Below are positions 26,510-35,800 of a stretch of DNA of 64,000 nucleotides, one piece after another. The position numbers were made by a program, and so were the translations under genes. Origin of the DNA: Yersinia nurmii (lineage in GTDB: Bacteria; Pseudomonadota; Gammaproteobacteria; Enterobacterales; Enterobacteriaceae). Each line of letters starts with the position of its first letter. The first letter of the stretch is position 1. The stretch lies in the NCBI RefSeq assembly GCF_001112925.1, contig NZ_CPYD01000012.1, positions 62,001-126,000 on the forward strand. Reading direction: 5' to 3'. Under the pieces are notes generated by a model. That model was not told where the DNA came from. It worked only from the letters and a program-made list of their open reading frames with translations, and did no database searches.

Positions 26510-27142
26510 ATGGATAATCCTGTGATTACACTTTATTCCGATGCTGATTTTTTTAGCCCGTACGTGATGTCTGTTTTTGTTGCCTTAACCGAAAAACAAC
26601 TTCCTTTTGAGCTACAAAAAATCAATCTTTCCGATAATGAAAATATGCAGCAGAGTTACGCTAAGCTCTCTTTAACTCGCCGAGTGCCGACTTTGATTAT
26701 TGATGACTTCCGGATTTCAGAGTCGTCGGCTATTACTGAATATTTGGATGAGGCTTTTCCTGCCCCGGCTTATCAATCCTTATACCCGAACATGATGCAG
26801 CAAAGGGCTAAAGCCAGAGAGATTCAGGCGTGGTTACGCAGTGATTTATTATCCATACGATTAGAGAGACCCACAGAAGTACTGTTCAGTGGGATGAAGT
26901 GCCCGCCGTTATCGACTATTGCCAGTAACGCGGCGGATAAGCTATTCGGGGCTGCCAATTGGCTACTGGCTGATGGACGGGATAACTTGTTCGGTGAATG
27001 GTCTATTGTCGATACTGATTTAGCCTTGATGCTTAATCGTTTAGTGATGAATGGGGATGATGTACCGGCTAATTTACAGCGTTATGTATCCTATCAATGG
27101 CAACGCCCTTCAGTTCAGCAGTGGTTAAAACTGTCAAAATAG
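26510..27142 (+). CDS. yfcF: glutathione transferase YfcF-like
   Basis: A 210-residue GST matching E. coli YfcF: ITLYSDADFFSPYVMSVFVAL at the start of the thioredoxin-like domain, TRRVPTLIIDDFRISESSAITEYL with the cis-Pro and glutathione-binding ESSA, and the helical C domain (LFGEWSIVDTDLALMLNRLVM). These enzymes have glutathione transferase/peroxidase activity. The ATG follows GATTTCTGACT with little Shine-Dalgarno. It is a single gene; in E. coli yfcF lies elsewhere. Confidence 0.88.
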   Translation: MDNPVITLYSDADFFSPYVMSVFVALTEKQLPFELQKINLSDNENMQQSYAKLSLTRRVPTLIIDDFRISESSAITEYLDEAFPAPAYQSLYPNMMQQRAKAREIQAWLRSDLLSIRLERPTEVLFSGMKCPPLSTIASNAADKLFGAANWLLADGRDNLFGEWSIVDTDLALMLNRLVMNGDDVPANLQRYVSYQWQRPSVQQWLKLSK

Positions 27143-27269
27143 ACCACTACCTATTAGTGAAATACTGAAGGATGAATTGCGTCGTTGTCAGCTACAACTA
27201 TTTGATGACGAGTATTTAAACTGTAGCCGCCTGCATTCAGATCTAAGGCTGCATTTTCATGCTAGTTAT

Positions 27270-27752
27270 TCAGGATACCTGAACCCTATAGGTTGGGTTA
27301 CCGTCTTGGGTAACCTGGTAGGCAGTGATATACAGACATTCTTTAATGAGCACATTTTTATTTTTTAATCCGGTTCGAGAGATGAATGCATCTCCTCCAA
27401 TACCGGACAAAATCAGTCTAGCCGATGAGCCAAACAGGTTGATTTTTGCTCGATCGTTGTTTGCCTGCGTCAGACAAGTTACTTTATTTTTATTCATTTT
27501 AACTTCGATTAATGAAAGGGTGTCGTCCGGATTTACTAAAAAGAAGTCGGGCACAATCCGCTGACCCACTGGGTTTTCAAAACGAACCTCTCGTCCCCAG
27601 CTTATAATATGTTCATTGTGGCATAAGAATAATGCCAGTTCTATTTGTAACCAGTTTTCCCAACCGGTGATATCCATATCACTAATTAGTCGTAGTTTGT
27701 GTTTAAAATCGGGATGATCAAAGAAAGTCTTAAGGGCTAGTGCGTAGCTCAT
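27270..27752 (-). CDS. 160-residue unknown, possible PD-(D/E)XK fold
   Basis: MSYALALKTFFDHPDFKHKLRLISDMDITGWENWLQIELALFL... contains RIVPDFFLVNPDDTLSLIEVKMNKN, where a PD and an xExK in neighbouring strands fit the restriction-nuclease-like core. The upstream ENWLQIELALFL could supply the helix and Glu that often precede it. The fold call is from this motif only. It is AT-richer than the core genes and shows no partner gene. Confidence 0.6.
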   Translation of the reverse strand: MSYALALKTFFDHPDFKHKLRLISDMDITGWENWLQIELALFLCHNEHIISWGREVRFENPVGQRIVPDFFLVNPDDTLSLIEVKMNKNKVTCLTQANNDRAKINLFGSSARLILSGIGGDAFISRTGLKNKNVLIKECLYITAYQVTQDGNPTYRVQVS

Positions 27753-27949
27753 TGAGTCTCCATGGCGAATAGGTTGATTATTAAGTTTGATACAGGGCTA
27801 GGAAGCATAGTGTAAATCGAATCTATCTGGCTTTATGCAGCAATTAACGCATTGTTTATCGGTGTTTTTATCAAACAGTCTGACAATCAGCGATTTGCTT
27901 TTTGAAAGTGTACCTGCAATTTTATGGCGATGAGAATCAAGGTCGAAAA

Positions 27950-28519
27950 ATGAGAGAACATGTGGTCAGAGTGATTGAATTTGATACCGAGCGTCTGCGG
28001 CTACGACAGTGGTGCCAAGAGGACAGATCATTCTATGCCCAGCTTAATCGTGATCCTCAGGTTATGGCATATTTCCCCGCGCCTTTAAGCCGAGCAGAAA
28101 GCGATGCGATGGCTGACCGATGTGAGGCGTTTATTGCTGAAAGGGGATGGGGGTTATGGGCGGTTGAGTTAAAAGAAAGCGGGCAATTTATCGGTTCTGT
28201 TGGGTTGAATATTCCGACGGCTACATTACCTTTTACCCCTTGTGTCGAAATAGGCTGGCGTCTGGCTTTTTCTTTCTGGGGAAAGGGATTAGCTCATGAG
28301 GCGGCTACCAGAGTATTGCAAGCGGGTTTTGAACAATTAGCTTTGCCAGAGATTGTGTCTTTTACCGCGTTAATTAATTTACGTTCTCAAGCCGTGATGG
28401 AACGTTTAGGGATGGAACGGCAGAAACCCGATTTTGATCACCCCAGCGTTGCTGTAGGTCATCCATTACGTAAACATTGTTGGTATCGTTTAACGCGTGA
28501 ACAGTGGATAACACGCTAA
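27950..28519 (+). CDS. GNAT acetyltransferase, RimJ/RimL type
   Basis: About 189 residues from the ATG at 27950; a TTG at 27902 would add 16. FDTERLRLRQWCQEDRSFYAQLNRDPQVMAYFP is the typical RimJ/L-like opening. Acetyl-CoA binding is suggested by EIGWRLAFSFWGKGLAHEAATRVLQAGFE, with the Q/R-x-x-G-x-G/A loop given here as WGKGLA. LRSQAVMERLGM is the standard motif B. Substrate unknown. Confidence 0.85.
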   Translation: MREHVVRVIEFDTERLRLRQWCQEDRSFYAQLNRDPQVMAYFPAPLSRAESDAMADRCEAFIAERGWGLWAVELKESGQFIGSVGLNIPTATLPFTPCVEIGWRLAFSFWGKGLAHEAATRVLQAGFEQLALPEIVSFTALINLRSQAVMERLGMERQKPDFDHPSVAVGHPLRKHCWYRLTREQWITR

Positions 28520-28594
28520 ACGACTTTTCTGTCATGGTGAAAAAAGTAGTATATTGGTAGATAAAGTAGGCTAGCGTGTCAGGCGGAAATTAAA

Positions 28595-29845
28595 ATGTTC
28601 AATCGCGTTATAACGGCACGTTTTGTTAGCTTAATTTTAGCGATCGTTTTCCTGGGCGCCTGTAGCCAATTACCACGTAATCCTTTGCCGGTCGAATTAA
28701 TGGATGAAGCGGACATTCCCGGTATGCCAAATATTCGCGCTGCTGCTGGTAATATCAGTCCAATATTCGAAGCAGATTTATTGCAATCTTATAAGGATGA
28801 ACGACCGGATCAATTTCTCCGGCCTGACGGTCAGCGAGTCTATCCACATTTAGCGCTATCTGGCGGTGGGCCTAACGGCGCATTTGGCGCAGGTTTTTTA
28901 AATGGCTGGAGTAAGACCGGTAAGCGGCCAGTATTTAAAGTGGTGACTGGCGTATCGACCGGCGCGTTAATTGCGCCTTTTGCATTTTTAGGCAGCGATC
29001 ACGATCAGGCATTACACGATTTTTATACCACGACGACAACGCGAGATATATTTCATCTCGATAACTTATTATTCCGTCTTTTCTTCCGTGAGGCCTTAGC
29101 GGATACCAGCCCACTGTCTCAGCTTATTGATGGCCATATTACTGCGCAATTATTACGTGAAATAGCGGTGGAATATCGTCATGGACGTCGTTTGTATATC
29201 GGAACAGTGGATCTTGATTCTCAACGCTTTTTTGTCTGGAATATGGGTCTGCTCGCCACTAAAGGCACGCAGGAATCATTAATACTATTTCGCAAGATAA
29301 TGCTGGCATCTTCCTCCGTGCCGGTGGCGTTTGCACCGGTCTTTTTCGACGTGGTGGCTAAGGGTAAACATTATGACGAAATGCATGTTGATGGCGGTGT
29401 CGGAGCCAGAGTGTTTTATAACGGCGGCGTATTCAGCGGCAAAGTTGTGCGCGCCAGAGCCGGTATTACGAATAGCAAAGAAGATATTTATATAATCCAC
29501 AACGGCCAGCTCGGGCCACGTCCTGAACCGACACCTCGATTGGTTCGGAATATTGCCATGCGTACTTTGGATTCTTCGAGTAAAGCTACGGTGGTAGGGG
29601 ACTTATACCGCATTTATGCGTTCTCCCTAGCCGAGAAAGCTGATTTTCATTGGATCACTATTCCATCAAATGTGGATATCAATGGGGCCGAAATCTTTGA
29701 TCCAGTGAAAATGGAGAAACTTTATCAGGCTGGCTATGCAGAGGCGCTGCGTGGCCCTGAATGGTCATTGCGGCCACCGGGAGCGATCGAAATGGATGTA
29801 CTGCTCAGCGAGGCCGCGGCGCAGCAGGCTAGCGAGATAAAATGA
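28595..29845 (+). CDS. patatin-like phospholipase lipoprotein
   Basis: A 416-residue protein with a lipoprotein signal (lipobox LGAC, Cys23). The patatin domain shows the oxyanion-hole motif SGGGPNGAFGAGF at 89-101, nucleophile Ser121 in GVSTG, and the DGG dyad Asp266. It is probably an envelope-anchored acyl hydrolase. Asp at residue +2 is absent (Ser24), so sorting to the outer membrane is expected. It ends 69 bases before the SAHH-like gene, which has its own good ribosome site; they may share a transcript. Confidence 0.88.
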   Translation: MFNRVITARFVSLILAIVFLGACSQLPRNPLPVELMDEADIPGMPNIRAAAGNISPIFEADLLQSYKDERPDQFLRPDGQRVYPHLALSGGGPNGAFGAGFLNGWSKTGKRPVFKVVTGVSTGALIAPFAFLGSDHDQALHDFYTTTTTRDIFHLDNLLFRLFFREALADTSPLSQLIDGHITAQLLREIAVEYRHGRRLYIGTVDLDSQRFFVWNMGLLATKGTQESLILFRKIMLASSSVPVAFAPVFFDVVAKGKHYDEMHVDGGVGARVFYNGGVFSGKVVRARAGITNSKEDIYIIHNGQLGPRPEPTPRLVRNIAMRTLDSSSKATVVGDLYRIYAFSLAEKADFHWITIPSNVDINGAEIFDPVKMEKLYQAGYAEALRGPEWSLRPPGAIEMDVLLSEAAAQQASEIK

Positions 29846-29914
29846 CTTCACTGACCGATTGTGGCGGGATAACGGGAGATCGGGCAGATTTATTGTTGCT
29901 GAAAGGAGTTGTTC

Positions 29915-31018
29915 ATGTACCAAAATTTCAGCGGTGAGCTGGCTTGGGCTGAGCGCCATATGCCACGTACGCTGGCCGCAGTGTCGGCATTACCGGATCT
30001 CAGCCAGGTGCGTCTGGCTTGTAACATGCACCTGGATTTGAAAATGGCACCGCTGGTGACCGGTTTATTGAGAAAGGGGGCTCGGGTTTATCTGACAACC
30101 TGTAACCCGACGACGGTACAAAATGACGTGGTGGAATATCTGGTATCTCAAGGTGCGCAAGCTCATGCCTGGCGAGACATGAGTGCGGAAGAATGGTCCG
30201 CTTCGTTCGATCGGGCGCTGGCATGGCAACCGACACATTTATGTGAAATGGGCGCTGATTTAACAACTCGGCTGCATCAGTCTCCTGATGGCCCTAACAT
30301 TAAAGCCGGCCTGGAAGCCACGGGCTCTGGTATTAGCCGTTTACAAGGTTTGGCTCCGCGTTATCCGATTTATAACTGGGATGATTTGCCGGTGAAAGAG
30401 GGGTTGCATAACCGCCATATGGTGGGGCTGACGGCCTGGCATACTTTCTTCCAAACCACGCATCTAACTTTGCATGAGAAAAAAGTTGTGGTGATCGGCT
30501 ATGGTCTGGTTGGGCAGGGCGTGGCGGCATCGGCTAAAGCTTATGGTGGTCAGGTGTCGGTGGCAGAAATTGATCCTGCGAGAGCCTTACAGGCACGTTA
30601 TGACGGCTGGCCGGTTGTTGAGTTGGCTGAAGCTGTAAAAGAAGCTGACGTGATTGCTACCGCGACCGGTGCCAAAAATGTGCTTTCCGGCGTGCGTTTG
30701 GCTGATGCTAAAGATGGGGTATTTATTCTCAACGTGGGTCACGTTGCAGAAGAGATTGATACCGCTTTCTTAAAGCGGTATCCGTGCACTGAGCCGATGC
30801 AGCACGTTTTTGCCTATGCGATTGGAGAGAAAACCTTATATCTACTGGCCGATGGTTCTATGTTTAACTTGACCGCGGGTTATGGCGATAGCCTGAATGC
30901 TTTTGATGTCACACTGGCTGTGATGGCAGCGGGGATTGGGCATATTGTTGGTGCAGGGGAGTCTGCGGAGGCGGCGGTGTATTTATTACCGCAGTCAGCT
31001 TGGGGGTCAGTGCTTTAA
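29915..31018 (+). CDS. S-adenosylhomocysteine hydrolase-like NAD-binding protein
   Basis: A 367-residue protein starting at the ATG that follows AGGAG. VRLACNMHLDLKMAPLVTGLLRKGARVYLTTCNP resembles the SAHH substrate domain, and KVVVIGYGLVGQGVAASAKAYGGQV (from about 190, glycines from 195) is its NAD-binding Rossmann motif, followed by VAEIDP. It is shorter than normal SAHH (about 430-470). The segment that should hold the catalytic SKFDN reads KEGLHNRHMVG. Enterobacteria recycle SAH by Pfs/LuxS, so this is probably a paralogue with another role. Confidence 0.75.
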   Translation: MYQNFSGELAWAERHMPRTLAAVSALPDLSQVRLACNMHLDLKMAPLVTGLLRKGARVYLTTCNPTTVQNDVVEYLVSQGAQAHAWRDMSAEEWSASFDRALAWQPTHLCEMGADLTTRLHQSPDGPNIKAGLEATGSGISRLQGLAPRYPIYNWDDLPVKEGLHNRHMVGLTAWHTFFQTTHLTLHEKKVVVIGYGLVGQGVAASAKAYGGQVSVAEIDPARALQARYDGWPVVELAEAVKEADVIATATGAKNVLSGVRLADAKDGVFILNVGHVAEEIDTAFLKRYPCTEPMQHVFAYAIGEKTLYLLADGSMFNLTAGYGDSLNAFDVTLAVMAAGIGHIVGAGESAEAAVYLLPQSAWGSVL

Positions 31019-31069
31019 CGCACCTTGCTGATATCCACGGGGGTCGAGGATTTCGGTCGACCGACGGAT

Positions 31070-31159
31070 TTATTGTAAAAAGAAGACGGTTGAGTTATCG
31101 ATTGCTGCTGCCGTCACATAGATGATGAACAGCAGGTATAAAAAGAGATTGTTGGTCAT
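31070..31159 (-). CDS. 29-residue single-helix membrane peptide
   Basis: MTNNLFLYLLFIIYVTAAAIDNSTVFFLQ, with one hydrophobic helix at 5-20. A perfect GGAGG lies six bases before the ATG, which is the main support. I do not recognise it among the known enterobacterial small membrane proteins. The rest of 31160-31441 has no gene. Confidence 0.6.
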   Translation of the reverse strand: MTNNLFLYLLFIIYVTAAAIDNSTVFFLQ

Positions 31160-31441
31160 GTTGCACCTCCATTATCCTGAATGGATAACGTCTCTGAATA
31201 CTGACTGTGACATCATATGAGCGATAAGTGAACAAAAAATGAACGCTAAGTGAAAGATTAATGACAGCGAGGTGAGTATTAGCGATATTTCTAACGAAGA
31301 AATTGTTTTGACGGAGAATTATTTTGAGTGAATTGGACTATTTATCAGACACTTGGTTTAATTTAAAAACAATTTAACCAGCATATGATCAAGAGGGCAG
31401 TAATTGTGCTACACTATGCGACCGATAATCAAGGATAAATC

Positions 31442-31675
31442 ATGAAAAAAGTCTCAATTATTGCTCAGTGTTTAGTAAATGCTAAGAGTTTCAGTGAGAT
31501 GTCAGAAGCTGAATCCTCGATCAAAAAAGTATTCAATGATAGCTATAGCGATCACTCATTTGACGAATGGAATACCGAAGTTTCCGCGTTGAGTGCTAAG
31601 CGAGTTATCAGCTTGGTTGCTGGGTCATCCAAGGTTCGCGTCAGAGGTTTAATTCAGGAACTTTGGAATCACTGA
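31442..31675 (+). CDS. 77-residue unknown protein
   Basis: MKKVSIIAQCLVNAKSFSEMSEAESSIKKVFNDSYSDHSF...VRVRGLIQELWNH. Mixed helical, no signal or membrane segment. AAGGAT lies before the ATG. I do not recognise the family. It is a single gene with non-coding DNA on both sides (a hairpin-like TTTTCAC...GTGAAAA lies at about 31710-31747). Confidence 0.6.
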   Translation: MKKVSIIAQCLVNAKSFSEMSEAESSIKKVFNDSYSDHSFDEWNTEVSALSAKRVISLVAGSSKVRVRGLIQELWNH

Positions 31676-31917
31676 TCCTGCTCTGATACTTAACTCCTCT
31701 CTGATTTTTTCACTGCGTAGAGCATGCCTGTCATGCCACGTGGTGAAAAGTAGACCTTCCTGTTACAGCGGTAACTCACCACCGTTTTCTCATCTCTAGC
31801 TGGCACGATCTCTAAACTGCCTTATAAAGCACAAATTTTAACCAATGACGGCGTTGGCACAGTTTCTTTGGCGCGGTTCACGTAACTTTATGACATAGAC
31901 AACCACGAGGTAAGATT

Positions 31918-32088
31918 ATGTCATTGATCGATAGCTTCAGAAGACTGATCAGCAAGGCTCAAACAAAAGTCACTTGCCCTGAATGCGGTATGGCATCTCA
32001 GCAGGATACAGAAAAAGTGCAGAAAAATAAGGCGTTGGTTTGTCTAAAATGTGGCAGCTTATTTCTGCCCAGCGATCAAAAACGTTAA
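31918..32088 (+). CDS. YnfU-like zinc-ribbon protein
   Basis: A 56-residue protein, MSLIDSFRRLISKAQ followed by CPECG and later CLKCG, two Cys pairs 26 residues apart that form a zinc ribbon. It fits the small YnfU family of zinc-binding proteins as I recall it; the role is unknown. GAGGTAAG precedes the ATG. Its stop overlaps the stop of yniD on the other strand. Confidence 0.7.
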   Translation: MSLIDSFRRLISKAQTKVTCPECGMASQQDTEKVQKNKALVCLKCGSLFLPSDQKR

Positions 32089-32192
32089 CCAAATGCCATC
32101 GCTGCCCAGCGTAACAGCAGCAGAGCCAGACAAATGCATAACAGTACTAGGAACATTTTCCAGTGCTTTTTATGTAATTTTTTGGTTACCAT
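32085..32192 (-). CDS. yniD: small membrane protein YniD
   Basis: A 35-residue protein, MVTKKLHKKHWKMFLVLL...LLLLRWAAMAFG. The KKHWKM entry, hydrophobic middle and LLLRWAAM end match E. coli YniD almost residue for residue. One membrane helix. AAGAT is the only upstream purine tract. It is convergent with, and overlaps by four bases, the zinc-ribbon gene. Confidence 0.85.
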   Translation of the reverse strand: MVTKKLHKKHWKMFLVLLCICLALLLLRWAAMAFG

Positions 32193-32345
32193 CTTTTTCC
32201 TCTTATCTATCTGGTTCATTCACGTCAGTATAGTAACGAAAAACTATGCTGATGAGCAGATTTACTCTGTGCGCATTGCTTGAGATAAAGTGTAATATGC
32301 GTTGTATCAATAATGTCATAAATAGAATTCGAAATAAGGATAATC

Positions 32346-32738
32346 ATGGCCACTAGCCTTCCTCAAAAATATGAAAATGCTGAGCGTTGGGCATTTGGTG
32401 ATACCGAAAGCGTCGCAGATGAGCTATTGACGTTGGTATTGCAAGGCATAAAAACGGCTACTTGTGCGTCTTTAGATGAAGATGGCGTACCGCAGGTGGG
32501 CGACGTATTTGTGGTAGTGAATGGAAAAAATGTGCCGGCCTGCGCCGTTGAACTGACGGAAGTGGATCTCAAAACCTACGATCAGGTCGATGAAGCACAT
32601 GCTTTTGCCGAGGGTGAAGGGGATCGTACTCTGACCTATTGGCGTAAAGAACATCAGCGTTTCTTTGAGGCTTATGATATGTTCTCACCGGATATGATGT
32701 TGATTTGCATGAAATTTAAAGTGATTGAGACGTTTTAA
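32346..32738 (+). CDS. ASCH domain protein
   Basis: A 130-residue ASCH/PUA-like protein: ERWAFGDTESVADELLTLVLQGIKTATCAS (conserved Gly-Lys-Thr), the strand PQVGDVFVVVNGKNVPACAVELTEV, EGEGDRTLTYWRKEHQRFFE and a closing strand. This longer form resembles YhfF-type proteins, not YqfB. Probably binds RNA or a nucleotide-like ligand. AAGGATAATC precedes the ATG. Confidence 0.8.
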   Translation: MATSLPQKYENAERWAFGDTESVADELLTLVLQGIKTATCASLDEDGVPQVGDVFVVVNGKNVPACAVELTEVDLKTYDQVDEAHAFAEGEGDRTLTYWRKEHQRFFEAYDMFSPDMMLICMKFKVIETF

Positions 32739-32830
32739 TTTTAGTCTGAATACACAACTGTTCGGCAGGAATGAATAATTTCACGATTCGATATGAATAC
32801 TGCGCGATAAGAGTTAAAGGTATTGAGGGA

Positions 32831-32876
32831 AAACCCGCCGTCTGTCATCTCGTGTTAATCGACGGACGGGTTTTCT
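32831..32876. terminator. bidirectional terminator between ASCH gene and yebV
   Basis: AAAACCCG-CCGTC and GACGG-A-CGGGTTTT pair with A and T tracts at both ends. It separates two convergent genes and can serve both. Confidence 0.75.
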
Positions 32877-32886
32877 TGCTAGCCAA

Positions 32887-33129
32887 CTATGTCATCCTCA
32901 TTACCCAGGCATCCTGATGCCGATCATAATGTTTCTTATACAACAACGTTTGTTTCCCATCTAAGAGCGCTGGAACGCTGGTGTGCTCATCCCAACCGTC
33001 TAATTGCGCGCAAAGGTCTGGATCTGATTTGCAGGGGATACTAAGCGTATTTTCCCCTTTGGTCTGTTGAGGGGATATTTGCGCATCATCAATCTCAAAA
33101 CTGCCTATTTTTAATACTGATTTTCTCAT
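32887..33129 (-). CDS. yebV: YebV (DUF1480)
   Basis: An 80-residue homologue of E. coli YebV: KIGSFEIDDAQIS, then TLSIPCKSDPDLCAQLDGWDEHTSVPALLDG and a closing DAWVMRM. Role unknown. CAGGAG lies before the ATG. In E. coli it follows letB-rsmF; here the diguanylate cyclase gene lies upstream instead. Confidence 0.92.
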   Translation of the reverse strand: MRKSVLKIGSFEIDDAQISPQQTKGENTLSIPCKSDPDLCAQLDGWDEHTSVPALLDGKQTLLYKKHYDRHQDAWVMRMT

Positions 33130-33241
33130 TGAAACTCCTGAAGATCATGGTGGTAGGAGGTGTGACCAGATAGGGTCGCATTATTGAGAATAGACGAGGT
33201 TATTAAAAGCGCCAAATCAGGACGCAGAAAAATACGGGTTT

Positions 33242-34951
33242 TTATTTGGCCAATTTCTCGATGTTATATTGGTTGCGGCCATTATTTTTCGAGAAATACA
33301 GCGCCTTATCCGCCGCTAACAGCAGATGAGATTGATCAACTTCGGATGAGTGCACTAATGGATGATAGCAACTGGCACCAATGCTGATGGTCACTTTCTG
33401 AAATTCGCTGTCCGCATGTTTAATACCCATGATACGAATGGATTCCAAAATATGTTTAGCGACCAACGCTGCACCCGCTTCGTCGGTATCGGGCAGAATC
33501 GCGGAAAATTCTTCTCCTCCATAGCGAGCGACAATATCTGTACTGCGTTTTAGTGATTTTCTTAAGGCGCGGGCAACCAATCTCAGGCAGGCATCACCAG
33601 AAACGTGGCCGTAGCGATCATTAAAGTTTTTGAAATAATCAATATCGATCATCAATAACGCCAGTGGCGTGTCTGTTCGCTTAGCACGTAGAAATTCGTG
33701 AGACAAAACCTTCTTGAATTCCCGTCTATTCGGTAATTTGGTTAATGAGTCAGTGCGTGCTTGAATCTCCAGACGACGATTGGCTTTGACCAGTTTTAGC
33801 TCCAGCAGCTTACGCTCATGAACATCTTCCGCTGTGCCATACCAGCAAATAACTTTACCGTCAGTATCCAAGCTGGGCGTAGCGCGAATTCGCATCCAGT
33901 TCCAGCCCCTTTCAACGTGGCAAAAACGGATCTCGATATCGAGAGATTCGCCGGTGCGCAGCGAATGCTCCCAACTGACCAACGCGATATGGCGATCCTC
34001 TGTATGAATAGTTCTGACCCATTCATTTTCCAGGGCCTGTTTGCGAGTAAAACCGGTTATTTTTTCAAATCGGCTGCTGATATCGGTAATACGGCCGTCG
34101 GGTGCTGCTGTCCATGGAATTTGTGGGTTCAGCTCCACCATATTACGGTAATGTTCTTTGCTGCTGCGCAGCGCGGCTTCCATTTGTTTCAGGCAACTGA
34201 TATCTATCATGGCAACGGATAATCCGGTTACCCGGCCTTGGGTATCTCTTGCCGCTTTCATGCGAATAAAAAAAATGTGTTTCTCGCCTGGCATCTGAAA
34301 TTCAGCGTCCTGAATATTCTCGTTATTATAAGCCCGCAGTAGAGCCTGACGCAGAATAGGAACAATACTCGGCATGATATCAGCCACTTTTCGACCGTTA
34401 ATCTCATTGGCGTGTTTACCTAATAAATTCGCCAAATAATCGTTAATGGTGACGTAGCTCAGAGTGGTATCAATAAAACATAATCCGGCGGGAGCGTTGG
34501 AGTAGATAGATTCTAATTCAAATAGACGCTTAGGGGCGTTGATAGGAAAATTCGTCAGATCGCGATCTATACCTCTATAACCTTTAAATACGCCGTGCTC
34601 ATCAAATAACGGCACTCCGCTGGTTTCGAGTAAGATTTCAGAACCATCAACGCGGAGATTACGATTTTTTAAACCAGAAAAAGGGCGACGCTCGGCGCTG
34701 ATTTTGCTAAAAATATCCATGAATCGCTGTGCTTCATCCTTGGGCATAAAATCACACAATGATTTACCGATAATTTCATGGGGCGCTCGGCCAAAGAACT
34801 CAAGGCATTTAGAGGATGAAAAGGTGTAGTAACCGTTAGCGTCAATTTCCCAAATCCAGTCTGAGTTATTCTCGATAATATCGCGCAACGTATTTATTTG
34901 TTGGCGTAGAGTCATCGTTAAAGACTCATTCTTATTTTCATCATCTGGCAT
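33242..34951 (-). CDS. PAS-PAS-PAS-GGDEF diguanylate cyclase
   Basis: A 569-residue soluble protein. Three PAS domains are seen at about 15-130 (NSDWIWEIDANGYYTFSS, PAC RGIDRDL), 145-260 (YSNAPAGLCFIDTTLSYV...) and 270-390 (NPQIPWTAAPDGRITDISSRFEKITG, PAC WYGTAEDVHERK). A GGDEF domain follows with active site RYGGEEF at 476-482 and LMIDIDYFKNFNDRYGH. It should make cyclic di-GMP in response to a cytosolic signal. An RxxD inhibitory site is not apparent before the GGEEF. CAGGAG precedes the ATG. Confidence 0.93.
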   Translation of the reverse strand: MPDDENKNESLTMTLRQQINTLRDIIENNSDWIWEIDANGYYTFSSSKCLEFFGRAPHEIIGKSLCDFMPKDEAQRFMDIFSKISAERRPFSGLKNRNLRVDGSEILLETSGVPLFDEHGVFKGYRGIDRDLTNFPINAPKRLFELESIYSNAPAGLCFIDTTLSYVTINDYLANLLGKHANEINGRKVADIMPSIVPILRQALLRAYNNENIQDAEFQMPGEKHIFFIRMKAARDTQGRVTGLSVAMIDISCLKQMEAALRSSKEHYRNMVELNPQIPWTAAPDGRITDISSRFEKITGFTRKQALENEWVRTIHTEDRHIALVSWEHSLRTGESLDIEIRFCHVERGWNWMRIRATPSLDTDGKVICWYGTAEDVHERKLLELKLVKANRRLEIQARTDSLTKLPNRREFKKVLSHEFLRAKRTDTPLALLMIDIDYFKNFNDRYGHVSGDACLRLVARALRKSLKRSTDIVARYGGEEFSAILPDTDEAGAALVAKHILESIRIMGIKHADSEFQKVTISIGASCYHPLVHSSEVDQSHLLLAADKALYFSKNNGRNQYNIEKLAK

Positions 34952-35747
34952 GATGTCACTCCTGTTTGAGCACGACTTCCTTGGGTAAGAAAAACTGTCA
35001 CCATATTATGGCTTGCCGATTGTATATCAGCTATGAAATGAATACAGCTTATTAGGAGTAATCTGAGTCGCTTGTGTTGAATTAATTCACTATTTTACAA
35101 TGATAAAACATTAACCAGATGGAAACATTAGTAAATTTTTAGAATAATATTTTGTCAGGTTTCAATTCATCAGCATACTTGGCAGGAAAACTAAATATTT
35201 AGGCCTCAATGGGCTAATTTATTATTATAGAATAGGCTATGCCGGTATTAATGACTGCCAGTTCATCTCTGAGTTCAGATCTTGGTATGCCATTGCTTTT
35301 TACTCATTTTTTATGATGCTAAGTAAAAAATTATACTGTCCATGCTACGTATAATAGGTGACGTTGTCATTTTTTGTTATATGCAAAGTTAATCCTTTTG
35401 ATGTTTTATCGGTAATATTAAGGAATCCTAGGCTAAAGGTACTCATCTAATTTAGGTATTCGCCTGGTTTTAATATAGATAATTGGTCATGAATTCTTCT
35501 ATAAGAATCGGGCTTGACTGGATGCCTATGCAGACATGGTTAGGATTTTATGCCGAAAAGAAATTGATTGTTGCAGCGTCCAGACAGAAAAGACGAAATA
35601 ATACTCGGTCAATATGCAGAGGAATATGGTCAGACCATAATTAGAATGGGCAATAACACCACAGGGCTTTCATCTAATTATCAATGCGTCTAACTCTAAT
35701 CCTGTTTACCTCTGGTTTCCTCTTCTCCTTTTTTAACGCTATCGGAT
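34952..35747. other. gene-free stretch between the cyclase and letB
   Basis: About 800 AT-rich bases with stops in all frames. In E. coli this position next to letB holds rsmF; I find no trace of it. A patch at 35510-35690 has slightly more coding-like composition but no supportable frame. Confidence 0.55.
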
Positions 35748-35749
35748 TC

Positions 35750-35791
35750 TTTTAAAAAAACGCCGGATGGCCACTAACGGCCTATCCGGCG
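35750..35791 (-). terminator. intrinsic terminator of letAB
   Basis: On the minus strand CGCCGGATAGGCCG and CGGCC-ATCCGGCG form a long GC-rich stem followed by TTTTTTT. It lies about 60 bases past the letB stop. Confidence 0.85.
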
Positions 35792-35800
35792 AGCATATTT

